From Monarcha castaneiventris obscurior (Eukaryota > Chordata > Aves > Passeriformes > Monarchidae): a stretch of DNA of 64,000 nt. Position 1 is the stretch's first letter. Every line of letters starts with the position of its first letter. Both the position numbers and the translations under genes were made by a program. Positions 22,716 through 34,756 of this stretch are shown one piece after another. The stretch lies in assembly GCA_026261815.1 (NCBI GenBank), contig JAMPIT010000511.1:62001-126000 (forward strand), in the 5' to 3' direction. The notes under the pieces were generated by a model. That model saw only the letters and a program-made list of their open reading frames with translations, made no database searches and had not been told where the DNA came from.

Positions 22716-24799
22716 GATAAATCCACAGGGTGCCTGGTGCCTTCTGCAAGCTCCCAAATGGATCAGCCTCCCTTCCTGGCCATCTCCTGAAAATGTTTTA
22801 CCCAAAGTGCAGCCATTTTCGAGACATTATTTCACTCTCTTATTTTCTTTTTTTTTCCTTGTAAAAATTTCCTCCCTGACTCGATTCTCCCCTGATTTGT
22901 TGGTTTCACACCAAGTGCTGCTGGCCAGGCCCATCCTTCCGGGGGGATTCACAGCTGTTGGAGCCATCCCACGTTTTGTTGTCTCAGCCAAGGAGGGAGA
23001 TTATCAAGAAATTCACCAAAGGTGAACTTGCTGCAGCTCTTTGAGCTCCTTCTTCCCCTCAGGTTTGATTTCTTTGGAGCTCTTGCCTTTCTCTCTGCTA
23101 TTCCCAACACTGTTCCCTCTGTGCATTCTCCTGGCTTCCCCAATCCCATCACTTTTCCCCTTTGCTACACTCCTTATGGACTTCCAGGACCATCTCTGAG
23201 GCTTCTCCTGCTGCTCTCCAGCCTCCCAGCTGGAATTTTATTCCTTGGCCTTCAGGCAAGATCAGAAAAGCCAAATTTCCTCCTTTCACCATTCCCACTT
23301 GTCGGGAATGAAAGATGAACCCCCCAGAGCTGTGGGGGCAGCCTGGCTTCCCTTCTCCCCCTTGGAGGCGTCTCCTCCCCAGCTCTGGGACTGGATGGTT
23401 CCTCTGTTTTCCCCCTGGAAGGGGTTTGGATCCAGCACCTGCAGGTTCCCTGAGCCTGGAGGTTCATGCCTGGGTTTGGGATCAGGGCTCAGCAGTGTCA
23501 GGCACGGGGCTCAGTGTCTCCCTCCCTGCTCTCTCCATGAGGGATTGGTGGTGCCAGCTCAGGATGCAGCCTGGGGCTGCCAGGAGGGCCTGGCTGGGGA
23601 TGTTTCCAGCTCCTGGTGAGTTCCCAGCCCTTCCAGCACCGTCCTCCTGGATGGGAAGAGGCTCTGCAGACCCTGTGCAGTCTCTGGTTCCCTGGAAGCC
23701 TCAGGGGGGATGTGCACGGTCCCACCTAAACCTCTCCACATTGAACTGGGGGTGGGATCCGCGGAGTTTTGTGTTTAAAGAACAAATTCCTCTTGGAGAG
23801 CAAGCCCTGAGGTCACTCCACGTGCAGCTTCAGCAGTGGCTTTTTATTTGAAACCGTGGAATTGTGTCAGGCTGGATAAATCCCCGTTCCCAGCAGACGG
23901 CCCCAGCCCTTGGCTGGAAGGTTGGGGTCATTTAACACCCCGAGGACGGGCTGGAGGCCGCACAGGCTGCTCGGGTTGTGTTTGGGAGAGCCATTAAACA
24001 GCCTGGTCAATGCCTGAGCTCCTCAAGGAGCAATCAGAGCAGCCCCCGGGCTCCTCCTGGGGGATGCTGGGGTGGCCTGGGGCAGGGAAGATGATCTCTG
24101 AAGGTCAGGCTGGCCAGCAGCGCTGCAGGAGCAGCTCTGTGCCTCCTCGGTGCCTCGGTGTCACCTTCAGCAGCCCGCTGTGGTGCCCATCCTGCAGTCT
24201 GACATCATGAAACCAGAGACTGGCATCGACCTGAGGGGGAGCGGGGTCTGTGCTGCTCTCAGGGGCTGCTCAGCTCCCTGTTTGCTGCCGTTCCCACCGT
24301 GGAACCTGAGAGTGCAGGGCTGGGGATCCGTGTCCTTCTGCTTCACAGCCCGGCCCTCTGTGCTGCTGTGGGGACAATTAGTTGGTTTGATTGATTAGTT
24401 AATTACAACCAGTGGGAAAAACAGTACCGAGGTATATAAAGTTAAAAACATGAACTGACAGCCCCAAACCAGTGCTGTGGAGAGTGAAAACTGCATTTTC
24501 TCCTTGGAAAACTGTTCCTTTTTTTCCTACTTTATGGAAAAACCTCACTTAGGGCTGTAGCATTATGATTGGAGACACAAATATCTGAGTATCCCGGCAT
24601 TCCCACCTTAAAATCCCCTCCCCTTCACACCCTCCCATGGCACAAATCCACACATCCCCAAGAAGAACTTCTCACTCCCAGAGGGATGCTCTGAGTGGGG
24701 TTGTACCCCAGGGGCTGCTCCGCTCTGCAGTTCACAGGAATCCAAACCTTTTCCTCTTTGTCTTCCCTGAAATGTGACAGAGCTGGAGGTGCCCCAGCC
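22716..24799. other. Intronic sequence, no gene seen
   Basis: Unique intronic DNA. Several short frames have no recognisable content, and no mobile element was recognised with confidence. Confidence 0.5.
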
Positions 24800-24905
24800 A
24801 TGGGATCTCCTGAACTGGGATCTCCTGAACTGGGATCTCCTGAACTGGGGTTCTGAACTGGGATCTCCTGAACTGGGATCTCCTGAACTGGGGTTCTGAA
24901 CCCCA
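24800..24905. repeat. Short tandem array, 15 bp unit
   Basis: Repeats of 'gggatctcctgaact', interrupted twice by a 'ggggttctgaact' variant. Confidence 0.88.
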
Positions 24906-25011
24906 ATCTCCCTCGAGCCTGGGTGCTGCCCCTTCCCAAATGGCCGGGGGGTGCCTGAGGTTGGGCTTTGCATTCCCTGGTGAGCCCCAGTGCTGGAGCT
25001 ACCATGTGGCA

Positions 25012-25055
25012 CTTCCCCTTCCCCTTCCCCTTCCCCTTCCCCTTCCCCTTCCCCT
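25012..25055. repeat. (CCCCTT)n microsatellite
   Basis: About seven pure hexamers. This homopyrimidine mirror-type tract could adopt triplex (H-DNA) structure. Confidence 0.95.
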
Positions 25056-25639
25056 CTTTTGGGGTTTTAGGCACTCGGGAGCACCACAGAGCCATAGATC
25101 TGCCTCCTTTAGCCTGTCCAGCAAAAGATTTCCTCCTGGTTGCAGGAAAATGGAGAAAACGGGGCTGTTTTAGCAGATTTGAGCATGATTATTAATTAAA
25201 TGATGAATAAGGGAAAAAAAAACCCACCTTGGGGTCACCCCTTAGCTGCTCTGAGCCTCCCTTCCCCATTCTCCTCCCAGTTCCTGCCACCGTGGGCTCA
25301 CTGGGAATTGCAGTGGCTTCTCCGGGGTGATGCCACCCCATTCCCGTGCCCAAACTGCGGCTCCCTCTGGCACTCACCTGCTGGAAAACCCCTGGCACAG
25401 CCCGGGGTGGGAAAGGCTCAGTGTTCAACCAGCAGAGTCCCCGGGCTGTGACCCCAACCCCTGCGGCACCGCGGGGATTTCCTCGGCTCAGAGGAGTTCT
25501 GGGAATTCTCCGTGTTTGTTTTGGAAGGAGTTGCTGGTCCCGGAGGCAGGGATTGAGCACGCACAGGAGCAGGGGAGGAGGATCCGAGGCACTTCCTCCA
25601 GGGAGAGCCGAGGGTGATGCTCCTTTATTTAACACTGAA

Positions 25640-26040
25640 TATGGAATCAGGGATTATCCAGGGTGGGAAGGGACCCACAAGGATCCTGGAGTCCAACTCC
25701 TGGCCCTGCCCAGGACAAGCCCCAAATTTACCTGGAAACTTGGCAGTGAACTCACTCAGAGCCCCAGGGCAGGGCCTGAGGTGGGAACGCTCCTGTGAGG
25801 AGAAGGGCTGGGCTTAAACAGGAACCACAAATCCCGGAATGGGTTGGGTTGGAAGGGAACTTAAATCCCATCCTATCCCATGGGCAGGGACACCTCCCAC
25901 TGTCCCAGGCTGCTCCAGGCACTTCCAGGGATTTTTGGGCACTGCCAGGGATCCAGGGGCAGCCACAGCTGCTCTGGGAATTCCATCCCAGCCCCTGCCC
26001 ACCCTCCCAGGGAACAATTCCTGCCCAAGATCCCATCTAA
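25640..26040 (-). mobile_element. Two CR1 3' end fragments
   Basis: Bases 25640-25735 ('atccagggtgggaagggacc' onward) and 25815-26040 (aatgggttgggttggaaggg, then gggcactgccagggatccag) each read as a reversed CR1 3' end. They are separated by about 80 bp of other sequence. Both are 5'-truncated. Confidence 0.8.
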
Positions 26041-26204
26041 ATCTGCTCTCCTGCAGGAAACAGCTCCCTAAAAACACCCTCTGCACTGAGAGAGGCCGTG
26101 GAGGGCTGGGAGCTGCCTCAGCTTTATCCCTGAGCTGATTCCAGCCCGAGCCCTCAGCCAGGCTTCCTCTCTTCCTCCTGGCACGGGACAACGGGCACAG
26201 AGTC

Positions 26205-26590
26205 CTGGGATGGTTTGGGTTGGAAGAGACCTTAAAAACCACCTAAATCCAACCCTTTTGGCTTGGGTTCCACTGTCCCAGGCTGCTCCCAGCCCTGTCC
26301 AGCCTGGCCTTGGGCACTGCCAGGGATCCAGGGGCAGCCACAGCTGCTCTGGGAATTCCATCCCAGCCCCTGCCCACCCTCCCAGGGAACAATTCCTTCC
26401 CAAGATCCCACCCAGCCCTGCCCTCTGGCAGTGGGAAGCCATTCCCTGGCTCCTGGCCCTGAATCCCTTGTCCCCAGTCCCTCTGCAGCTCTCCTGGAGC
26501 CCCTTCAGGCCCTGCCAGGGGCTCGGAGCTCTCCCTGGAGCCTTCTCCTCTCCAGCTGAGCACCCCCAGCTCTCCCAGGCTGGATATTTT
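26205..26590 (-). mobile_element. CR1 3' end fragment
   Basis: Same series of blocks as the copy at 203-598, including the 'ccctgccaggggctcggagc' block near 26515, so it belongs to the same subfamily. Confidence 0.86.
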
Positions 26591-26842
26591 GCTCCGTTCC
26601 TAGATGTAAGCAAAGAATTCCTGCAATTTACATTTCTGAGTGAAAGGGGTTTTCCTGAATCTGTTTGCTTTGCATGGCTGGGAGAAATTGGAGTTCAGCC
26701 TTTTCCACGAGGGCTGGAGGTGCCAGACTGACCACTCAGCGTCCACTGGAGTCTCCTGGGGGTTTGGTTGCTGGATTTTCCCTGCCCTGAGAAGTGCTGA
26801 GCAGGCACTGTGGCCCTGTGGCTGCCCAGCCCTCCTGGGAAT

Positions 26843-26975
26843 CACAGAGCCACGGGATCACGGAGAGGTTTGGCTTGGGAGGGATCCCAAAGCTCATCTC
26901 CTTCCAATCCCCCACCACGGGCAGGGCTGCCCCAACCCAACCCCATCCTGAGCTGCTCCCTGGGACGGGAGTTTG
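26843..26975 (-). mobile_element. Degenerate CR1 3' end
   Basis: 'atcacagagccacgggatca' then 'ggagaggtttggcttgggag' and a diverged 'ccaatcccccaccacgggca' block. It is older and more diverged than its neighbours. Confidence 0.6.
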
Positions 26976-27344
26976 AAGTCTCAAGCAGCAGCCTGTGCAC
27001 TGCTGCCTCTGTAAAGGATATTTTAGTAAAAAAGTGGGGTTTAGGTGGGGAATTTTTGGTTGTTTTTCAGCCAGGACTTCACCACCAGTGCAGAGGGGAG
27101 GTTTCACACCCCTCTGAGCCCCCCAGGGACAGCCCCATTCCCTGTCAGCTCCAAACACCATTCACCCACTGGTGCTGGGGTGCTGGGAAGAAGGGAGAGC
27201 AAAGCCTGGATTTGGCAGAGCTCAGCTGAGAAAAAGCTGCTGGCAGCTCTCCAGAAATCCAGGCCCCATTTCCCTCCCAGAGCTTCTTTTCTTGTGGGGT
27301 TTCCATGGGGTTTGGGTGAGGCCTGAAGGGTTCTGATGCTTCCA
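26976..27344. other. Intronic sequence, no gene seen
   Basis: No array, recognised element or supported exon between two CR1-derived regions. Confidence 0.45.
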
Positions 27345-27880
27345 CTCGCCAGGATCCATCCTGGGTGCCAAGGAAAGGCTGGAGCTGTGTCAGGAAGGCT
27401 CAGGCTGGAGATGAGGGAAAGGTTCTTCCCCCAGAGGGTGCTGGGCACTGCCCAGGCTCCCCAGGGAATGGGCACGGCCCCGAGGCTGCCAGAGCTCCAG
27501 GAGCGTTTGGGCAGCGCTGCCAGGGATGCCCAGGCTGGGATTTGGGGTGTCTGGGCAGGGCCTGGGGCTGGATCCATGATCCCTGTGGGTCCCTTCCAGC
27601 TCAGGGTGTTCTGGGATTCTGTGACCTTGCCAATCTCAGTTATAGGATCATGGAATAATTTGGGTTGGAGGGACCTCAAAGCCCATCCAGTGCCACCCCT
27701 GCCATGGCAGGGACACCTCCCACTGTCCCAGGCTGCTCCCAGCCCCATCCAACCTTGGGCACTGCCAGGGATGCCCAGGCTGGGATTTTGGGTGTCTGTG
27801 CAGGGCCTGGGATTGGACTGGATGCTCCCTGTGGGTCCCTTCAGCTCAGGATATTCCATGATTCTCCTAAAAGAACCCGA
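27345..27880. mobile_element. Composite of three CR1 3' ends (plus/minus/plus), inverted copy of 4551-5112
   Basis: In order: a plus-strand CR1 end (from 'ggctggagatgagggaaagg' to ttctgtgacc, about 27390-27626), the junction (ttgccaatctcagttatagg), a minus-strand end (aataatttgggttggaggga to about 27770), and a plus-strand end (ggcctgggattggactggat to tattccatgattctcc). Reverse-complemented it matches 4551-5112 part by part. The longest CR1 piece appears almost identical over more than 200 bp by eye. Confidence 0.82.
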
Positions 27881-28567
27881 GGTCTCTCTGAGCACCATAA
27901 ATTTACACCCTTTTCTTTTTTTAATAGCACAAGAAAACCAATTTTTTCTGCTTAAAATGTAATCCAAAGGAGACAAAACACAGCGTGGCAATTTAAGGAA
28001 GAAGAGATTTTTAAATTTTCCCAATGCTGACAAGATAAAAGGGGGAATTGTTTAAGAAGCAGCTCTGCAGTGGGAATGGCTGATTGAAAGATGCATTCCT
28101 TAATAAGAGGAGAGAAAAACAGCAAGGAGAGAAAAATATTTGCAAAATGAAAGGAATCTCTGCTTTTTGCTTTCAAAATCATTATGTTCTTACATTAAAA
28201 TGTACTTAAAAGCCAATATGACAAAAAGCTTCAATTCAATAGGAAGCAAATGCTATTTTTTTTCTCCCCATGAAGTGTCTTCATGAAAATTTGGATTTTT
28301 CTCGTTAATTTTGGGAGTTAGTTAAAAAGCAAATGTTTTCCCTGGTAACTCAGGGAACAGTCCAAGTGAAAAACCAATTTTTTCCAGTGGTTTGTTCAGG
28401 AAATCTTTCCTTGGATGGGGAGCAGCGAGGTAGAGGGCGGGAAACAGCACTTGGAAGAGGAGGAAAATTTCAGTGCAGAGTCAGAGCAGGAGCAGCAAAG
28501 CAAAGGTGGCACTTGCTGGGCTCTGAGCTCGGACAGCTCAGGGGGTTCTTGTGGGATCCCAGAGGGG
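27881..28567. other. AT-rich unique intronic block
   Basis: Bases 27890-28340 are AT-rich, with no repeat structure, between CR1-derived regions. This is a candidate conserved non-coding element. No coding exon is supported. Confidence 0.5.
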
Positions 28568-29385
28568 TTTGGGGTGGAAGGGAATTTAAATCCCATCTCA
28601 TCCCAGGGGCAGGGACATCTCCCACTACCCCAGGGTGCTCCAAGCCCTGTCCAGCCCGGCCTGGAGCGAGGTTTGGCTGGAAGAGCTGAAGGTTTCCATC
28701 CCATGGTGGCTGTAACAGCACCAGTGCCCAGAGCTGCCCCTCAGCAGCCAGGCCTGCCCACCTCGAGCTCCTGGATGGGAAATTTTGTATAAAACAGAAA
28801 TATTCACTTGAAATTGGGGTTAATTTCTGTCAGGGGCAGCTCTGGGCTGGACAGCCACAGCTGGAGCTTCAGGCACAACCCCAAATGTCACAAACAGAGT
28901 CCCAGAGTGGTTTGGGGTGGTTTGGGGTGGAAGGGAATTTAAATCCCATCTCATCCCAGGGGCAGGGACACCTCCCACTGCCCCAGGGTGCTCCAAGCCC
29001 CGTCCAGCCCGGCCTGGAGAGAGGTTTGGCTGGAAGAGGGAAGGTGTGGGGTGCCAGAGGGAAGGTGTGGGGTGCCAGAGGGAAGGTGTGGGGTGCCAGA
29101 GGGAAGGTGTGGGGCGGCTGTAACAGCACCAGTGCCCAGAGCTGCCCCTCAGCAGCCAGGCCTGCCCACCTCGAGCTCCTGGATGGGAAATTTTGTATAA
29201 AACAGAAATATTCACTTGAAATTGAGGTTAATTTCTGTGAGGGGCAGCTCTGGGTTTGACAGCCACAGCTGAAGCTTCAGGCACGACCCCAGATGTCACA
29301 AACAGAGTCCCAGAGTGGTTTGAGGTGGAAGGGGCCTTAAAGATCTCATCCCAACACTTTGCTGTGGGCAGGGAATGCTGTTAGA
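28568..29385. repeat. Tandem duplication of a CR1-containing segment (2 copies plus start of a third)
   Basis: Copy A is 28568-28920 and copy B is 28921-29318. Each begins 'tttggggtggaagggaattt' (a minus-strand CR1 end) and ends 'aacagagtcccagagtggtt'. A third start follows at 29319 (tttgaggtggaaggggcc) but diverges within about 70 bp. Both full copies share non-CR1 sequence (gtaacagcaccagtgcccag and ttttgtataaaacagaaata). The duplication is therefore of a genomic segment and not two insertions. Confidence 0.9.
29031..29115. repeat. 20 bp VNTR inside copy B
   Basis: Four units of 'gaaggtgtggggtgccagag' occur in copy B only. Copy A has a single diverged counterpart near 28687. The expansion arose after the segmental duplication and accounts for the length difference of about 45 bp. 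Confidence 0.92.
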
Positions 29386-32300
29386 GCTCCGGGCTTGGAT
29401 CTTTGCATTTTCCCTGCTTTTAGGACCATAACCTGTGAGCTGGTGCCTTTGGGAATGCACCTTTAGGGTCTGTGCAGAGCAACTCAGCATCACCCACATC
29501 CAACCTTCCTCCTCTGGTGTCTCCTTAGAGATGGGGGTGTAAAAAACCCCATTAACCCCCCCAAACCCCATTAAATCCCTCACGTTTCAGTCCATTAGCA
29601 CAGATCCCTTCCCAGCTCCCTCCCAGCCCTTCCCTGGATGAAAAAGGATTTGCAAGGCTTGGGCTCCTCCCGCTCTGGGTGCAGCGGGGCCTGGCCAGGC
29701 TCGGCTGGGGGGTGCAGGATGTGCCCCTGTGCCTTTCCTGCCTCAGCAGCTGTGTTTGTGCTGGGCAGTTCCTGGACAAGCTGTTCCCTGGCCCCACTGA
29801 CAGCTCTGGGAGCGCTGCTGGAGCTGGGGAGTGGGGCTGGGGCTGGTGGCTCCTGACCCACCAGGACAAACCCTTCCCTCCCACTTCCCGGGTGTGTGAG
29901 GGGACACACGAGCTCCTAAGCTCCATTAGGTTATGCCTTTAAAATGTCTGAATGCTCCTCGCTGGGAATTGTTGATGTTTCCTGGCCTGGGCCCCTCGTG
30001 GCTCCACTCGACAAACTGGGTTCATTCTGCAGCTTATTCCTGTTTTCCCAGGAAATCCCACAAGCTCAGGAGGATTTAGTCTGGGTTGTTGTTCATTACT
30101 TTTCCCCCGTTGTTCCTGCTGGTGCAGCCAGCCCCCTTCCCTGTCCTCGTGGGTGCTCATTTCCCACAGCCAGTTATTAAACCACAGTGTCCTGCCTGAC
30201 CTCGTGTGGGATGCTCAAGTTTCTGCAGGGATTTCCTTCCCCCTAAGAATCCCATGGGCATCCAAGCCCGTGGGATTCCCCCGTGGTCCCTGCTGGAGGA
30301 GGAGGAGGATGCTCTTCCTGAGCCCAGCATTCCCAGGGGTTTTCCCAGCATCTTCCTTCGCTCACCACGAGTTTTATCTTCTCTCTGACAAGAATTCCCA
30401 TTTGCTTCCAGCTCAAATCAAGGCTAAATAAATGGGATCAAGCAGGAAAATGCCTTTGCTGCCTCTCACAGGTGCCTGGGGTACCTGGCTGGGACCTGTG
30501 TCACCTTTGGGGGATGAGGGGTGCTCCAGTGCCAGGCTGAGCACCAGAGTAATTTAATATTACTCATTATTGCGTTTTTTCCAAGCAATTTCTTTGCTTG
30601 CAACACCTCGTAGATCCAAGGATGAGCCCAGATGGGTAAAGAGGAGCAGCTCCTGCTCTGAGATCGACACCAAGTGGGTGCCTGGGGAGGACAAAGCAGG
30701 ATTTTCCTTTCTTCTGCAGTGCAAAGATGAATTCAGGGAGCGAGGAGGGAGAACAGGAACATGGCCTTGCTTGGGGAATCTCCTCCATGCCTTGCCAGAG
30801 ATTGGTGGCCCTGTCTCAGCCATCCCCTGGCAAAAACGGGGGCAAAATCAAGGATGGCAGGAGTGGTGTTGCATTTTCAGACCTCCTGTGTGTCCTTGGG
30901 GCTGGTTAGACCATTCCCAGGTCCGGAGCTGTTCCTCTTTCCTGGACCTTTGTGTGACTCCATCTCATTTCGAGGTGGGGGTTTGCTGATGAAACCCTGA
31001 GTGAGCAACTCGGGGTCATTCCCTGCAGGGAGGCCGAGGTTTGTGGGGTCTGGGAGGGGGAGAAGGGGAACGTGGGGGAGAGCCTGAGGGTGGAACCTCT
31101 GTGCTGACGTGATTTTTACACCGGAGAATTGCAAACCAAAATGAACAAAGAACTTAAGGGCCAGAAAGAGCCTGTTGGGTGTTCCAGGTCTGGGGTTGTG
31201 GGCAGAGCAGAGCAGGGCAGGGAGAAAATGTCACGAGCTGGGAGCAAATGTGATGTCCAAGAGCTGCTGAAGGGACAGGGAGGGGCCTTTCACAGAGCCT
31301 CGATCCCACAGGTGAGAGGATTCCGGTGGGAAGGAGGAGGATTTGATCCCACAGACAATTCTGGCAGCTGGGCAGGGATGGAGAGAGGCAGAAATTGGTC
31401 AGAAGGGAAGAGCTGCAATTATCCAGCAGGAGAGGGACAGGCTGGGAGCTCTGAGCTCTCACAACAAAGAGGGGGGAGTGAAATGGAGAGAAAAATGGCT
31501 CAAGCTGCTGCCAGCAGAGAAGGGAAGAGAGGCTGAGGGTCAGAGATGATCTCGGGATAGGGAAAAGCTGAACTCCCAGGAGTGGGTGGATGCAGGTACC
31601 AGCTTCAAACACTCCTGGTGTGGTTTTGTTTGCATTTCCAAGGGGGTGCCTGCCCTCAGTTTCCCAGGAATAAGCATTTCCCCGTGGTTTTAGATGCTTT
31701 CCTTTGTCAGGGGGTTGAAAATGAAAACGCAGAAGAATTTGTGTGAAGTCCTGCAGCAAATCCACCATCACCTGGGCTGTCCTCCCTCATCCCGGATTCC
31801 CAGGCATGACACAATGCCTGACTCTGAGCCACGGGGTGACGGGGGCCAAACGTCTGGGATAATGAGCTGTGCCTGTTACCAGAGCATTCACGGGCTGCTG
31901 GCACAGCTCCAGGCGCTGGGGTTTGCACTTCATCCACGCTCTGACACAATCCCTGCCGTTAATTCCGTGGAAAATCGGAGCAGCCAAAGGTTTTTATCAT
32001 TTCGACTCGGGATTAGGCAGTTCTTAACATCTGCATGCCCAGGGAGCCTCTCCTGTGCAGGGAGGGGATTCCTGGGAACCCTTTAATGGATTCCAAGCTT
32101 TGTGCAATCAGTCAGGAACCCAAAGTTCACGCAGACAGACCCAGAGCCTGGTGCTCCATCCCTGTTCCGCTGGGAAAAGGGCAGGAAGATGACTCTGAGA
32201 GTGAAATTCTGAACTGGCTTCTGGGATTTCCTCTTCTGTCACTTTCTAATGATGAAAATGTTATTTTGGGGAGGCAGCTCCCTGTGCAAGGCTGATGTTG

Positions 32301-32407
32301 ATCTGATTCCTGTTTGGTGCCTTTTGGGGTTGGTTTTTTTTTAATGTTCCCAAATGTAGTTGGTTTTCAGTTCCCTTCAGTACTGACTAGCAGACATTTT
32401 ATTTATT
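29386..32407. other. Intronic sequence, no gene seen
   Basis: About 3 kb of non-tandem DNA of mixed composition. Nothing in it reads as a known protein, RNA gene or recognised element. Confidence 0.5.
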
Positions 32408-32516
32408 TGGGGATTAGGGTTAGGATTGGGGTTAGGGTTAAGTTTTGGGTTAGGGTTAAGGTTAGGGTTAGGGTTGGGGTTGGGGTTGGGTTTAGGGTTA
32501 GGGTTGGGGTTAGGGT
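32408..32516 (+). repeat. Interstitial telomere-like repeat
   Basis: About 109 bp of TTAGGG and close variants (ttgggg, ttaagg, ttttggg) on the plus strand. At least six exact TTAGGG hexamers are visible. Degeneracy suggests an old insertion or fusion scar, not an active end. G-quadruplex potential is high. Confidence 0.92.
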
Positions 32517-33774
32517 CTCTCTCCCCATGAGTCAGATTGGATTAGGAATTTTTGGGAATGCCTGAAATTATTAATGTCTGAGTGTAATGTGTGGCTAAAT
32601 CCCATTTTTTAGAAATGACATAAATTTTAGTGTGTATTTTCCGTGAAATCCCTCCAATGACCTGGGATCTTTCCTGAGTGGGGCCATGACCCTGGGGGTT
32701 GGAATAAAGCCATCCCCCATTTCAATTTGCATTGCAAATTTCACTGCTGGAGAATTTTTCCTGTTCTGTGGGTTTGGAAGTGGGCCCATAACTCACCTGG
32801 GTTTGGGGACTGGGGACTGCCTTTGACAAAACCCATCAGTGGGACTGGGAGCACTGGGAGAGGAAGATTTCCCAGTTGCTCCCAGTTTGTCACTGGAAGT
32901 GCAGCAGCTGTGAGCTCTGTTCTGGTGGCACAGAGCTTTGGAGGATTTCATCCCTCAGCTGCCCAGCCAAGGAGGTGTGGTGCTGGAGGAAGGGGAGATC
33001 TCTGCTCCTCCTGGGACACTGCCGGCCTTGGAGAGGCTCCAGAGGCTCTGGGATGTGCCAGGAGCACATGGAATGAAGACCAACAGGGCCAGAGGGAGTT
33101 GGGCAGGCTCAGAAATCCAGGGAATAGCTGGAGGCAAGGATCCCACTTGGATGCAGGGCTGCTGATATTTTTGTTTTTAATATCTCAAGTTGCTTTTCAC
33201 TATTTAAAAAATATTCTCTTTTTTATTATTACTTTATGGTGAAGCTTCTCTAGCTGCTTTTTAATTTCTGTCCTTTTTTCGAGGAGGAGCTCCCCAGGGA
33301 TGAGTCGCAGGCAGATCCATCCCAAACCTGCAGCCAGCCTTAGGCCCAGACTGGGATCAGCCTCCAGCCCAGCTCGGTTTCTCCAGGCTGGAGCAGTGGG
33401 AACGCTGTGATCCCTCCCTGCAGGTGTTTAAGGGCATTTCCCTGCCTGCAGGAGCTGCTGCTGCTGCTCCGGGAGTCCCACAGAGCCATGGGGATGGGCA
33501 GGGACAGGGTGCAGGGTCCCTCTCTGGAGAAATTCCTGTGTTTGTGTTGGAAATATGAATTCAGCCCAGCTGTACCTGCAGGTTTCTTGCCCTGCAGAGC
33601 CTCAAACACAAAGAAAATGTGACCCAATAAGATGACAAGCTGCTCTTGCTGCTTCTGACTGAAGAATTCCGAGATTTTGAAACTGGAAGAGGGGAAGATT
33701 AGAGGCAACATCTGGGAGAACTCTTCTGGGGATGCTTCCCTGGCATCTGTTTTTTTGGAACTTCGAGTGGTTTT
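32517..33774. other. Intronic sequence, no gene seen
   Basis: Non-repetitive. No coding, RNA or mobile element recognised. Confidence 0.5.
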
Positions 33775-34345
33775 GAATGCTTGGGTGCCCTTGTCTCTAT
33801 TCCTAACTCTGTGTAATTGCTATAAGGGAATAATCAGACGGATGTAGCTAAATTTTATAAATTTTTCTGCGTTTTGGGTGCTTTGGATCCTTGTAGACCC
33901 TGGACCAAACTGGTTTGTGTTTCTTGTGGGAAATTTGGGTGTTTCTGAACTCTTGGGTGCCCTTGTCTCTATTCCTAAGTTGGTATAATTGATGTAAGGG
34001 AATAATAACATGCAAGTTTTATAAATGTTTCTGGTTTTTGGGTGCTCTGGCTCCTCGTAGACCCCAGACCAAACTTCTTTGTGCGGCTCCTCTTGTGGGA
34101 AATTCAGGTGTTTCTGAATGGTGTATTTGATATAAGGGAGTAATCAGATGGACGTAGCCAAATTTTATAAATTTTTCTTAGTTTTGGGTGCTTTGACTCC
34201 TCGTAGACCCCAGACCAAACTGGTTTGTGTTTCTTGTAGGAAATTCAGGTGTTTCTGAATGGTGTACTTGATATAAGGGAATAATCAGATGCAAATTTTA
34301 CGATTGTTCCTGGTTTTTGGGTGCTCTGGCTCCTCGTGGACCCCG
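33775..34345. repeat. Tandem array of about 130-165 bp units, 4 copies
   Basis: Each unit carries 'aagggaataatcaga' or a close form, 'aaattttataaatttttct' and 'gtagaccccagaccaaac'. The last landmark is near 33895, 34060, 34205 and 34338, so unit length shrinks from about 165 to 133 bp by internal deletion. Confidence 0.85.
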
Positions 34346-34756
34346 GACAAAGCTGGTTTGTGCGGCTCCTCCTGTGGGAGCAGCACAGTAGCGGCGCTTT
34401 CGGAGCACAAATTCTTCTCCCATATGTTTCAGATCAGCACTTAAATCAGCGCTTTTCAACGTCTGTGGGTGTCTTGACATTCTCGTTTAAACAAACTATT
34501 TGATGGCAGAATTATGGTGGTTTTAAGGCTGCAAGAGCCCGAGCACTCACAGAGCTCTTGTGAGTGGTTCAGTCCCCTCAGAAAACCCCAAGAGCCCTTC
34601 CAAGTGTGGGGTTATCTGCAAAGCCTCGGCCTGCGGTGTGCCAGGGTTGATGAAATAGGGAATTTTCTCAAATGGGAACTGAGCAAAGACCTAAAAACCC
34701 CCAGGCCTGTGCTTGGCAGGAGAGCTGCTGTGGGGTGGGAGAGCTGGAGGCTGCCG

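Noticed and set aside
21669..23025. Leucine/phenylalanine-rich frames resembling membrane proteins
   Set aside because: They are entirely encoded by the 37-bp pyrimidine-rich array. The hydrophobicity comes from CTT/TTC codons in the repeat.
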